Assembly: GCF_004345565.1 (NCBI RefSeq)
Contig: NZ_SLWA01000008.1
Span: forward strand, 248,001-312,000
Source of the DNA: Flavobacterium circumlabens
GTDB lineage: Bacteria > Bacteroidota > Bacteroidia > Flavobacteriales > Flavobacteriaceae
Length of the DNA stretch: 64,000 bases
Direction: 5' to 3'
Position numbers and translations under genes: made by a program
Notes under the pieces: generated by a model
Database searches by the model: none
Told to the model about the DNA's origin: nothing
Seen by the model: the letters and a program-made list of their open reading frames with translations, nothing else
Shown: positions 8,484-16,735 of the stretch, in pieces
How positions within the stretch are numbered: position 1 is the stretch's first letter
Layout: each line of letters begins with the position of its first letter

Positions 8484-9053
8484 TTAGTCCTGAATGTACG
8501 TTTTGTTACCGTTTGAGTTAATGTAATATTTACCTCCTCTTGGTCCTGTGTACACTTTTTTACCATTGTACTCTCCGGTAATTTTATCTGCAACTTTTGG
8601 TGCCTTTTCGTTGGTTTCTTTTAATGTTTTAGCAGCCGTTTTTTTCGTTGCCGTACCATCTTTTTTCACCGCTTTGACTTTGGCATCGGTTTTAGCTTCT
8701 GTTTTTTTCAAGTCCGCTTTCGTACTTTCTTCTTTTGCAGCTTTTTTGGCTTTTGCAGCATCGCTTTTTGTTTTTGCAGCATCAGCTTTGGCTTTTGTTG
8801 ATGCGTCGGTGGCCTTGTCTGCTGCCTTTTTTGCTTTTGTAGCTTCTTTCCTGGCATCTGCCGAGGCTTGGTCTGCAGTTGCTTTTTTAGCTTTGGCCGT
8901 TTCTTTTTTGGCGTCTGCTACTTCTTTATCAGCAGCTGCTTTTTTCTTTTTAGCAGTCGTTTCACTTTTTGCTTTAGCTGTTTTTGTGGTTTCCTGAGCG
9001 TAAAAATTTCCAGACAAAATCAACATGAAGCAGAATAAGAATAATTTTTTCAT
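8484..9053 (-). CDS. Exported Ala/Lys-rich protein with PBCV basic-adaptor-like C-terminus
   Basis: The 189-aa protein has a signal peptide (MKKLFLFCFMLILSGNFYAQE). Then come about 130 residues of low-complexity Ala/Lys/Thr/Asp sequence with repeated 'AKKAA', 'ADAAK' and 'KKAADKA' units, resembling histone H1 tails or the stalk of TolA-like proteins. The last 30 residues ('GKKVYTGPRGGKYYINSNG') match the small basic adaptor domain known from PBCV chlorella-virus proteins and found in many Bacteroidota proteins. The central region is likely a charged helix or coil. The function is unknown. A long open frame on the opposite strand (8548-8997) is a compositional shadow. Confidence 0.8.
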   Translation of the reverse strand: MKKLFLFCFMLILSGNFYAQETTKTAKAKSETTAKKKKAAADKEVADAKKETAKAKKATADQASADARKEATKAKKAADKATDASTKAKADAAKTKSDAAKAKKAAKEESTKADLKKTEAKTDAKVKAVKKDGTATKKTAAKTLKETNEKAPKVADKITGEYNGKKVYTGPRGGKYYINSNGNKTYIQD

Positions 9054-9116
9054 AAGTTAAGGTGTTAGAATTTCAATTAAAATTAATCAATTTATGTGAA
9101 TGTTTGCCGTAAAGTG

Positions 9117-12100
9117 TTAAAAATAAGCGCGAAGCTGAATATTTCCGGTATGAATGGTATTTCCGGTTTCGCTTTTACGGCCCTGATAGTTTAAATTGAC
9201 ATCCAGAAATTGGGTTATGTTTTTCTGCAAAAGAAGTTTCCAGACTAAATTCTGCCCCGCCTGAAGCCCTTCTAACATTTGAAATCCAACAGATGAAAAT
9301 TCATTTCCCGTAAATTTATTTTCATAAAATGAAAACTCTCCGCTGATAGTTACTTTTTTTTCACCGGCATAGGAAAAAGAAGTTCCGATTCGGTTTTGAG
9401 CTAAAGTTTCTAAGTTTCCGGTCTGATTTTTTTTGTTTTGTAATTCATAAAAGAAATCCAGGCTGGTATTTTTCGAAAACAAATAGCTGATTTTCGGGGC
9501 AATCTGATAGCCTTCCAAATCATAATTTTTTTCTGTAAAGTCTTCTGAAACTAAGGTGGTTTTGATTGTTTTGGTAAACCAGTTAAACAACCAGCTTTTT
9601 TGATATAAATGGGTGTATTGCAGTTGATGTGAATTGTTTTTTACCTCTTGTGAACCAATCGAAAGTAAATTTTTTCCTTTATTCATAAGGTAAGAATAGG
9701 TTACCGAATGGTTTTGTTTCCCCCGATTATAATAAAGGCTGTTTCTGAAACTGGAATTTAATCCCAGCATATTTTCATCAGAAGAATTAAATGGATTCAG
9801 TTCAAAATGACCACCGTCATTTTTTACTTTTCGATCCATGATAAAAGAAGTCTGGTTGTAAAAATAAGACACCAGCTTTTTAAAACCTTTTTCGTTTTGC
9901 CATTGCAGCGGATTCAGAGTCACCGATTGCGAGAACTTATTCTGATTGGTTTTTATATAAATCTGATTGGATAGAAAGATGCGTATAAATTTAGCCTGAT
10001 CCGGAAAAGGAGCAATTTCAAACTCTTCCAATTCCTGAATTCCATTGCCATTATAATCGTTCCAGGTATAAACTCCCTGTCCGGTTGGAACTTCTATATA
10101 CGTGAATTCCTGTTGGGCAATAGTTCCGGAACTGGTTTCGTAAGCCGTTCCGATTTGCATCAACTGATTGAAAAAACGATCATTGTAGAGAATTCTGGAA
10201 TTTAGTGAAGGTTCACTTTTGCGTGAGGGATCTGTAAAATCTAAAGTCCTGTAACTCGCATAAACCGATAAATCTGTTTTTTTGTTCTGAATTAATTTGG
10301 ATTTCAAAACATACATTTTTGAATCATTCACATGCTGCAGGAAACCATTTTGTAAACTGTCATTACGGCGTTGTAAATAGCCCAGTTCTACAAAAACTTT
10401 TGTACTGTCGCCTCGTCCAACAAAAACGCCATATTCCGAAAATCTCTGGCTCAGCGTCGAAAACTGATTGGAGACTTTGTCTTTTTCCTGATTATCTTCG
10501 ATCTGAACACTTCCGCCAATCCAGTTTTTTCCAAAATGATATTTGGTTTTCGTAAGGTTTCTGATAAATTTAGAACTTGAAGTGGTGGCATCAGAATTCA
10601 GGAAACTACCCCGATTTTCAATTGTCCATTTGTTCAGCTTAAAGAAAGCATTGGCCGTATGGCGTGACCCGGAATAGCTCTCCGTAAAATCTAATTTTTC
10701 GAATTGATACGTAAACAAACCAATATTTGTGGTTTCTTTTTTAGAAAATAAATCAAAATTCAACCCTGTAACCAGCAGACTCTGATTGCCTAAAAGTGTC
10801 GAATTTAAGTTCCAGTCCCGATTGAATTCAATATTGTACAAACGCTCTACAGATTTGAAATCTTCCTGTACAAACTGATAGTTGGCAAAAGCATCCAATG
10901 TCCAGTCTCTGGTAAAAAGACGTTTTTTGATATTCGTTTTTACAGCAACACCTTCGTTATTAGAATCATCAAGAGTTGAAAACAGGTTTTTATCGTTATC
11001 ACTTATGGCAATTTCAAAATCTGCCAGCGTTTTTTCATCCGGATTGTATTTCCCTAAAAACGTAGCCACCTGAATTTTCATGGGAGCCGTTAGTTTTACA
11101 ATCGGCTCATAATTTCCCTGCAAAATACCATTTACGGGAGGAACATATTCGTAAATACGCTCGACCGAATTGTTATTCTGAATGACATAATTCCCAAGAT
11201 TATTTCCGACAAGACTGAATTTTACATTGTATAAAACATCAGTTGAATTATTCGAATATTCATAAACGTCAAGTCCGTTAAGAATTATTTTTTTGTATAA
11301 AATTTTATTGTCGGCATAAGCATCTTCGTACGCAGAAGGAGCAGTCATCCGATTTTGGTCGTCTCCGGCCTGACTCAGAATCTGGACTTGTGCGGTAGAA
11401 AGATTCTGTTGTAAAGGCTGATTTTTCAAATCGCTTTCAGAATATAAATAACCTCCAAAACTCCAGTTTTTATTTTCATGAGTTGCTCCGGCATACGTCA
11501 CTAAGCGATTGTAATTTCGATCTGAATATTGGTATTCAATATTGATACGCATTTCTGAAGTGATTGTAAATAGGGACGTAAAAACAATTTCACCCGCATT
11601 ATAATCAATTATATAATCATTGTTTTCGCCGCGTTTCAGTAAAACACCATTTACGTAGACCCGTTCCGAACCCGAAATGACCAGAACATACAATTCCCCA
11701 TTTTGTCCTTTTAATTTATACGGCCCCTGATTGCCTTCCTGGCCTACAAAAGTACTTTTGGCGTATTGCCCTTTTACAAAAGCAACCGATGCAAAAATAT
11801 TGGTTTTGCTTTCTTCGGTATCAAAATCAAAGCTTGCGGCAATTCCCTGAACTTTTTTATTGAAGCTTAAAAATTGTGTTTTCCTGTTTTCCAAAAAGAC
11901 ATCGCCAGCCCGTATGTTCCAGTCATCGCTGAAAAGTTCCATGAAAATATTATCAAACTGATCCAGTTTTTGAGAATAGCCGCCATCCTGCAGCGGAATA
12001 TTACTGTCCTGCAGCGAGACTCTTAAACTTACTTTGTCGGATATTTTTCCGGTGATTTGTAAATCTAAATTAGAGTTTAAAACGGTATTCTGATTATTTC

Positions 12101-12545
12101 CGACGGTGACGCCACGTGCTATGCTTCCTGAGGTGTTCAATCCGTCAAACGGAATGACTTTTTTGGTGGAATTCTCAATTTTATACAATTTGTCGGTGGT
12201 AACATCATTGCTCACGACCTGGCTTTCGTTATACAAACTGTATTCTTTGGTTAGAAAATCGGGATAGTTTAAATAGTTTACAATTAAAGTGTCGATGCCT
12301 GAAGTAAAATTTTCCTTTAAAATTAAACTCCCCTTAGCGAAATCAACCTTATAAAAAGTAGAATCAACCGGTTCGTTTTTTGAATTTAAAAGTTGGAAAA
12401 AACCTGAATTGATACTGAATTTTTCCAGTTGAATCGTGTCTTTTGAAATCGCTATCTTTTTTGTTTTGTACAGTGAATTGCTTTCCTGCGCCTGAAGCCC
12501 GGAATAAAAAACAAACACCATCAAAAAAAGTAATTTTTTCAACAT
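9117..12545 (-). CDS. Very large outer-membrane beta-barrel protein of unknown function
   Basis: The 1142-aa protein has a signal peptide (MLKKLLFLMVFVFYSGLQAQ) and many amphipathic beta strands. Residues of about 140-205 ('GSIARGVTVGNNQNTVLN ... GKISDKVSLRVSLQDSNIPLQ') resemble the repeated barrel segments of the giant gliding/T9SS protein SprA. An EF-hand-like loop 'NDYNGNGIQELEEFE' occurs near residue 830. The protein ends in 'IQLRAYF', with the terminal aromatic residue of outer-membrane proteins. It is encoded alone, 60 bp upstream (in transcription) of the Ala/Lys-rich gene on the same strand, so the two may be cotranscribed. The family is recognisable as a Bacteroidota outer-membrane protein, but I know no function for it. 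Confidence 0.75.
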   Translation of the reverse strand: MLKKLLFLMVFVFYSGLQAQESNSLYKTKKIAISKDTIQLEKFSINSGFFQLLNSKNEPVDSTFYKVDFAKGSLILKENFTSGIDTLIVNYLNYPDFLTKEYSLYNESQVVSNDVTTDKLYKIENSTKKVIPFDGLNTSGSIARGVTVGNNQNTVLNSNLDLQITGKISDKVSLRVSLQDSNIPLQDGGYSQKLDQFDNIFMELFSDDWNIRAGDVFLENRKTQFLSFNKKVQGIAASFDFDTEESKTNIFASVAFVKGQYAKSTFVGQEGNQGPYKLKGQNGELYVLVISGSERVYVNGVLLKRGENNDYIIDYNAGEIVFTSLFTITSEMRINIEYQYSDRNYNRLVTYAGATHENKNWSFGGYLYSESDLKNQPLQQNLSTAQVQILSQAGDDQNRMTAPSAYEDAYADNKILYKKIILNGLDVYEYSNNSTDVLYNVKFSLVGNNLGNYVIQNNNSVERIYEYVPPVNGILQGNYEPIVKLTAPMKIQVATFLGKYNPDEKTLADFEIAISDNDKNLFSTLDDSNNEGVAVKTNIKKRLFTRDWTLDAFANYQFVQEDFKSVERLYNIEFNRDWNLNSTLLGNQSLLVTGLNFDLFSKKETTNIGLFTYQFEKLDFTESYSGSRHTANAFFKLNKWTIENRGSFLNSDATTSSSKFIRNLTKTKYHFGKNWIGGSVQIEDNQEKDKVSNQFSTLSQRFSEYGVFVGRGDSTKVFVELGYLQRRNDSLQNGFLQHVNDSKMYVLKSKLIQNKKTDLSVYASYRTLDFTDPSRKSEPSLNSRILYNDRFFNQLMQIGTAYETSSGTIAQQEFTYIEVPTGQGVYTWNDYNGNGIQELEEFEIAPFPDQAKFIRIFLSNQIYIKTNQNKFSQSVTLNPLQWQNEKGFKKLVSYFYNQTSFIMDRKVKNDGGHFELNPFNSSDENMLGLNSSFRNSLYYNRGKQNHSVTYSYLMNKGKNLLSIGSQEVKNNSHQLQYTHLYQKSWLFNWFTKTIKTTLVSEDFTEKNYDLEGYQIAPKISYLFSKNTSLDFFYELQNKKNQTGNLETLAQNRIGTSFSYAGEKKVTISGEFSFYENKFTGNEFSSVGFQMLEGLQAGQNLVWKLLLQKNITQFLDVNLNYQGRKSETGNTIHTGNIQLRAYF

Positions 12546-12649
12546 AAAGACTTTAACTGCAAAAAGTCAAAAGTAGTATTTAATAGTGGTAAAATGAAAG
12601 GGCAGTTTGCTAAAACAAAAAAGGCTTGATTTTTTGGTGAAACCTCATT

Positions 12650-12865
12650 TTACGATTCTATTGCCCAGTAATTACTATAAAAATTTGGTGATTGCATTAA
12701 GCTCTGATGGTTTCCAAAATGAGTTATGGTTTTGTTGTCTAATACATAAATCTTATCTGCAACATTTTTAAGCATATTGAGGCGATGTGAAATGAAAAAG
12801 ATAGCACAATTTGCTTTTATTTTTTGAAACAGCCAAAATAAAGAATTACAGTTAAGATTATTCGT
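12650..12865 (-). pseudogene. C-terminal fragment of an ABC exporter ATPase
   Basis: Reverse-strand translation gives about 71 residues containing 'NCAIFFISHRLNMLKNVADK', then 'IYVLDNKTITHFGNHQSLM', and a stop at 12650-12652. This is the D-loop-to-C-terminus part of ABC exporter nucleotide-binding domains, with the switch His in 'FISHRL'. Walker A, Walker B, the signature motif and the membrane domain are absent, and an in-frame stop lies upstream of about 12865. The sequence type is closest to peptidase-containing bacteriocin or double-glycine peptide exporters, which is an inference. It is a remnant of a lost export system. Confidence 0.75.
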
Positions 12866-12923
12866 TTATGTTTTTTTATGAAATTCATTTGCTTGTTATT
12901 TAAAAGCAGTCTGAAGTGTTTTA

Positions 12924-13152
12924 TTATAATTTATTTCTTGGTAATTTCATTCCCCATCGCAGTAGGATAAGACTAATAATAGCCCAAATAATCGCAAAAT
13001 ATATTCTTGGATCATATTTATGAGCTATTATCTGTGTTATAAAAAAAGTATCTCCATTAAAAAAAAAATAACCAAAAGATTATAAGGATGTAAATAGGGC
13101 TAATAATATAGTTATTAATAAAAAGAAGTTTTTTTATATTGTTGGGTTTCAT
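12924..13152 (-). pseudogene. Small two-helix membrane protein, frameshifted at a 10-base homopolymer
   Basis: From the ATG at 13152 the frame encodes 'MKPNNIKKLLFINNYIISPI' and a hydrophobic segment, then stops at a run of ten A (plus strand, 13059-13068). The next frame continues with 'GDTFFITQIIAHKYDPRIYF', a second membrane segment 'AIIWAIISLILL', and a stop at 12924. With nine bases in the run the two parts join into one 75-residue protein. It may be a decayed gene, a slippage-controlled gene or a sequencing error. Confidence 0.6.
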
Positions 13153-13283
13153 AAGTTATTCTATAAAATTTATCAATCTCATTATTTAAGGTAGCATAAT
13201 CAATAGCTTTCACAAATTTTTACTGCATGATTACGGGATGTGATGTAGATTTAATTAAATAAAAATTAAATTTTTTTTAGAAA

Positions 13284-13509
13284 TTATCTGGTATATTTTG
13301 TTAAGAGATAAATAGTTGCGATTATAGTTAATATAAATAATATTGAGTTAGATTGGCGAAATTTATGGTCCATCCTAACTGTTTTATTCTTTTAGGTGGA
13401 AATAATCTTTTATCTTTTGGATTGTAATAAAAATTCTCCATTTCCAGTTTTTTGGATCATGATGCCATTCATTTTTGGTTTCTTTACTTGGTTTATTATT
13501 TGTTGCCAT
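13284..13509 (-). pseudogene. DUF5808-like small protein with two frameshifts
   Basis: Starting at the ATG at 13509 the three frames read in succession 'KNEWHHDPKNWKWRIF', then 'YNPKDKRLFPPKRIKQLGWT' with 'INFAN', then a membrane helix 'NSILFILTIIATIYLL' before a stop at 13284. The NPKD-x-R-x-F-x-PKR...GWTxNFAN pattern is the DUF5808 signature. Two single-base losses, one in the T run after the WKW codons and one after GCCAAT, explain both shifts, since 226 bases are two short of 76 codons. The ancestral product would be a 75-residue tail-anchored protein. Confidence 0.75.
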
Positions 13510-13678
13510 AATTTAAAACTTTAAGTTTTGTTTTTAAAATTTTAATAATATAATTTTCACTGTCTAAATAAAGAATGAGTGCGGAAGTCATGGAGAAAAA
13601 GAATGTTATTAAACCATGTGATTTAACTTACAAATTTTTAGAGATACGATCTATGAAGAGAACTATCAGTCAATGCTT

Positions 13679-14032
13679 TTAACAAAGCTCAATACAATTA
13701 AAATAAGTGTCAGCGATTATGTTCATTGCCTCTCCATGTATATAATTTAATTCTCTGAGACAGTCAAAGTATTGCTCAATGGTATTTAAAGCTGAGGGAG
13801 GTAAAAATAGATCTACACCTTCAATGTATGATTCAAGTATTGCATAGTCTCCCTGATTATTATTGAGAAATGGAGTGCATTCCTGAGCTGTCGCATAAAA
13901 AAAATATTCCTGTAAAGCATTTATATTGTAGGTATATTCATCATGACATGAATATTGACATTCTCTTTTTTGCGCTTTGGATGTCGGTATTAATAAAATT
14001 AATAAACCTATTGTTGTGATAATCTTTTTCAT
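13679..14032 (-). CDS. Small secreted Cys-rich protein, unknown
   Basis: The 117-aa protein has a signal peptide (MKKIITTIGLLILLIPTSKAQ). The mature part has six cysteines ('ECQYSC', 'QECTPF', 'FDCLREL' and the final 'FNCIELC'), enough for three disulfides, plus an acidic, aromatic-rich helical body. No family is recognised. It starts 11 bp after the stop of the preceding lipoprotein gene (14044), so the two form an operon. Nearby are remnants of an ABC peptide exporter. A secreted toxin, peptide or surface protein is possible but not shown. Confidence 0.6.
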   Translation of the reverse strand: MKKIITTIGLLILLIPTSKAQKRECQYSCHDEYTYNINALQEYFFYATAQECTPFLNNNQGDYAILESYIEGVDLFLPPSALNTIEQYFDCLRELNYIHGEAMNIIADTYFNCIELC

Positions 14033-14043
14033 TTTTTAGTTTA

Positions 14044-14535
14044 TTAGATCTTTTTTAACTGTATTTCTTTTCTTCCTAATAACAATTGTTTCATTCTTTC
14101 ATCTCCGATCTGAGATCGTCGGGTTTTTATGAAAAAGGAATAAAATTTCTTCTTGTTGACTTTCAGTTCGGGGTATTTTTGAAAAAGTTTTTCTTCAGCT
14201 GCTTTGAAAGCAATTAAATTGCGGATTCTTTTTCCAAAATCAACGTATCCTGCTTTTTCCTTGGCTTTCGCATAATCATTGAAACTTTTAAATTTATTTA
14301 GTTCTAAGTCTTTTTTGAATTTTTTATCTGAGATTTGATTTACATTGTCTCTGGGATATTTTATCATATCTTCTAAGTACTTGCTATAGGCCTTATCCAT
14401 TGACTCAAATAGTGGATCTTTTGTTAATTCTTTAGAGATTTCTCCGTTTTTGTTAATCACTTCATCCCTTGTACAGGATAAAAAAGTAAGAAATGATACC
14501 AGGACTAATATAAGTAATTTAATGTTTATTTTCAT
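14044..14535 (-). CDS. Lipoprotein of unknown function
   Basis: The 163-aa protein has a lipoprotein signal peptide with lipobox 'LTFLSC'. The remaining sequence is highly charged and probably all helical, rich in Lys and Glu. A segment 'FIKTRRSQIGDERMKQLLLG' lies near the C-terminus. No known domain is apparent. It is the first gene of a two-gene operon with the Cys-rich secreted protein and is divergent from the XRE regulator, which may control it. The pair could be an effector with a lipid-anchored partner; this is speculation from their arrangement only. Confidence 0.6.
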   Translation of the reverse strand: MKINIKLLILVLVSFLTFLSCTRDEVINKNGEISKELTKDPLFESMDKAYSKYLEDMIKYPRDNVNQISDKKFKKDLELNKFKSFNDYAKAKEKAGYVDFGKRIRNLIAFKAAEEKLFQKYPELKVNKKKFYSFFIKTRRSQIGDERMKQLLLGRKEIQLKKI

Positions 14536-14690
14536 AAAAAAGCAGGTTTATTATTATAAATTGTTGAACTTTCACTCAGCAAATTTATATTACTTTTCAA
14601 AAGAGTCTTATTCGAAAATCGGTTATTTAAAACCTGAATCCGAATAATTATAAAACATTTCTTATGTTTATATTTGTAAAAATGTGAATT

Positions 14691-15044
14691 ATGAATAAAA
14701 TTATAGGAAATAAGCTAAAAATATTGCGTCAGTCTAAAAATCTGTCACAAGAGCAAGTGGCAGATTTTTTACATATATCATTATCTGCCTATGCAAGAAT
14801 GGAAAGAGGGGAAAGTACTTCATGGGCAAGTCATTTTAATCGAATTTGTGAGGTCTTCGAAATTACTCCTGAGGAATTAGTTAAGAATGAGGGAGTTCTA
14901 AATGAAAAAGAAGATTTTGTAAATATTGAATACGAAACTCAAAGCGCACTGCTCAACGCCTATAGAAAAATATTAGAAAAGTATGAAGGGCAAATTATCG
15001 TGTTAAAAGCAATAATCGAAGATTTAAAAAGAAGCAAGGAATAA
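14691..15044 (+). CDS. XRE-family DNA-binding regulator
   Basis: The 117-aa protein has an N-terminal helix-turn-helix (about 8-62) with the signature 'LKILRQSKNLSQEQVADFLH', then 'SLSAYARMERGES'. A C-terminal helix of about 40 residues (about 75-117) is likely a coiled-coil dimerisation segment. It is a short stand-alone transcription factor, common in Flavobacteriaceae. It is transcribed away from the lipoprotein/Cys-rich operon and could be its local regulator, but no operator was identified. Confidence 0.85.
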   Translation: MNKIIGNKLKILRQSKNLSQEQVADFLHISLSAYARMERGESTSWASHFNRICEVFEITPEELVKNEGVLNEKEDFVNIEYETQSALLNAYRKILEKYEGQIIVLKAIIEDLKRSKE

Positions 15045-15055
15045 ACAGTACAAAA

Positions 15056-15085
15056 AAAAGGTTCCACCGTTAAGTGAAACCTTTT
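15056..15085. terminator. Bidirectional terminator between the XRE and lysC genes
   Basis: The stem AAAAGGTT (with an inner CAC/GTG pairing) and AACCTTTT, with A and T tracts on both sides, lies between two convergent genes. Confidence 0.75.
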
Positions 15086-15125
15086 GAATAGGCTGAATTT
15101 ATATAATTAACTTTATAAAGAAAGC

Positions 15126-16385
15126 TTAATTGATTTCTTTAGTTACAATCTGCATCGTCTCACGGCTTACCTGTTTCAGTAAAACGGCTTTGTTTTCTTC
15201 AACAGTTTGTGCTGCTTGTTCGGTGAAATGACGAATCGTATATAAAGTCACATTTTCGTTATAATCCACTTTGAATTTCTTTGAAAGTATGGCATTCAGA
15301 TCATTGAAATTCCCAAATTTATCTTCTACACAAACAGAAAAACTAATCGCAGAATTCTGAATTAGGTTTACCTTGATTTTGAATTCGTGAAAAAGAGCAA
15401 AAATTTCGCTGATGTTTTCCTCCATGATAAAAGAGAAATCAATCGAGGAAAGCGAAATCAGAAGCTGGTTTCTTTTCACGATAAAACACGGATATTGCGG
15501 TTCTAAGTCAACTCCTTTTGATACGCAGGTTCCTTTTAGTAAAGGATTAATAAACGATTTAACGTACAACGGAATTTCTTTTTTCTGCAATGGCTGTAAA
15601 GTTTTCGGGTGAATTACCGTTGCGCCGTAAAAAGCCAATTCGATAGCTTCACGGTACGAAATCTGATTCAGTAAGCTTGCATTTTCAAAATAACGTGGAT
15701 CGGCATTCATAACACCGGGAACATCTTTCCAGATCGTTACGTTTTCGGCATTCAGGCAATAAGCAAAAATTCCTGCGGTGTAATCTGAACCTTCACGACC
15801 TAAAGTGGTGGTGAAATTATTCTCGTCAGCACCCAAAAATCCCTGAGTGATGTTCAATATTTTTCGCGGTACATTTTTGCTTATATTTTTTTGGGTTGCC
15901 TCCCAGTCCACTTCAGCATCACGGTAGTTGGAATCGGTTTTTATAAATTCACGAACATCCAGCCATTGTGTTTTGATGCCCATAAAATTCATGAAATGAC
16001 TCAAAATCGTAGTCGAAATCAATTCTCCGAAACTTACCACCTGATCATAAACAAAATTGTAGTTTGGGGATTTATTATGTGCTAAAAAATATTCCAAATC
16101 AGAAAATTGTGCTGTTACCGCTGCAAAAACATCGTGTTTTTCATCTTCGAATAAGTCCAGTAATATTTGATTGTGGTATTTTTTTATTTCCTGTACAGAT
16201 GAATTCAATTGCTCCGATTTATCAAAGTAATTTTTGATCACCACTTCAAGTGCGTTGGTAGTTTTTCCCATTGCCGAAACAACCAGAATCACATCTTCAT
16301 AACCCACTTTTTGTAAAACGTCATATACGTTTTTGATCCCGTCGGCATCTTTTACGGATGCTCCTCCAAATTTAAATACTCTCAT
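15126..16385 (-). CDS. lysC: Aspartate kinase (monofunctional)
   Basis: The 419-aa protein phosphorylates aspartate, the first step to lysine, threonine and methionine. The N-terminal kinase signature 'VFKFGGASVKDADGIKN' and the substrate-binding region 'GREGSDYTAGIFAYCL ... IWKDVPGVMNADPRY' are intact, as is 'GATVIHPKTLQPL'. Residues of about 300-419 form the ACT-type regulatory region, so feedback control is expected. It is a single gene, not fused to homoserine dehydrogenase. It converges with the XRE gene. Confidence 0.95.
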   Translation of the reverse strand: MRVFKFGGASVKDADGIKNVYDVLQKVGYEDVILVVSAMGKTTNALEVVIKNYFDKSEQLNSSVQEIKKYHNQILLDLFEDEKHDVFAAVTAQFSDLEYFLAHNKSPNYNFVYDQVVSFGELISTTILSHFMNFMGIKTQWLDVREFIKTDSNYRDAEVDWEATQKNISKNVPRKILNITQGFLGADENNFTTTLGREGSDYTAGIFAYCLNAENVTIWKDVPGVMNADPRYFENASLLNQISYREAIELAFYGATVIHPKTLQPLQKKEIPLYVKSFINPLLKGTCVSKGVDLEPQYPCFIVKRNQLLISLSSIDFSFIMEENISEIFALFHEFKIKVNLIQNSAISFSVCVEDKFGNFNDLNAILSKKFKVDYNENVTLYTIRHFTEQAAQTVEENKAVLLKQVSRETMQIVTKEIN

Positions 16386-16561
16386 TCTTAATTTTAGATT
16401 TTTAATTTTAGATTTCAGATTGAAATGAAATCTAGTATTTTATTATTTTTCTGCCACAGCTTATTTCAATCAGAAAGGATTTTAATTTCTTTAATTCTGT
16501 AATCTGTGGCTGTCTTTTTCTGTTTTTTATAAATTCCAAATTCCAATTGATTGGATCGTAG

Positions 16562-16581
16562 AGACGCACAGCAATGCGTCT
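16562..16581. repeat. Short palindromic repeat, AGACGCA type
   Basis: AGACGCA (16562-16568) pairs with TGCGTCT (16575-16581). Similar 'gtagagacgca' palindromes are, to my knowledge, dispersed in Bacteroidota genomes. Confidence 0.5.
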
Positions 16582-16618
16582 TTTTGCTACAGATTAATGA
16601 TTTTCGTTGGTTTTTCTC

Positions 16619-16677
16619 GCCACGAATTTCACGAATTTTTCACTAATTAATTCGTGCCAATTTGTGAAATTCGCGGC
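16619..16677. repeat. Imperfect inverted repeat of GCCACGAATTTCAC type
   Basis: Two 19-bp arms, 16619-16637 and 16659-16677, are complementary at 17 positions around a 21-nt loop. There is no T run, so it is a dispersed repeat rather than a terminator. Confidence 0.6.
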
Positions 16678-16735
16678 AAACTCAAGCAAGTTTTAAAATC
16701 ATTTTAATCTTAATAATCTGTGGCAAACGATTTTT

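Larger units (their letters stand above)
12546..13678. other. Gene-poor stretch with decayed genes
   Basis: No intact long reading frame exists here. On the minus strand I can recognise three damaged genes, listed separately: an ABC-exporter tail (12650-12865), a small membrane protein (12924-13152) and a DUF5808 protein (13284-13509). A further short open stretch (13115-13213, residues 'AIDYATLNNEIDKFYRITYE') upstream of the membrane gene may be another fragment. The stretch is more AT-rich than its flanks and contains long homopolymers. I see no terminal inverted repeats or transposase. Confidence 0.7.
16386..16735. other. Intergenic stretch with interspersed repeat fragments
   Basis: No gene is visible. 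The stretch contains a short palindrome around AGACGCA...TGCGTCT (16562-16581) and an imperfect 19-bp inverted repeat (16619-16637 with 16659-16677, left arm GCCACGAATTTCACGAATT). The phrase AATCTGTGGC occurs twice. These look like dispersed intergenic repeats. Confidence 0.6.

Noticed and set aside
8548..8997. 149-codon open frame on the plus strand
   Set aside because: It lies antisense to the Ala/Lys-rich gene. Its Phe/Ala/Ser-rich translation is the mirror of low-complexity GC-biased codons, and it has no start context of its own.
12546..13678. Insertion sequence or integrated element
   Set aside because: No transposase fragment, terminal inverted repeat or target-site duplication could be found around the decayed genes.
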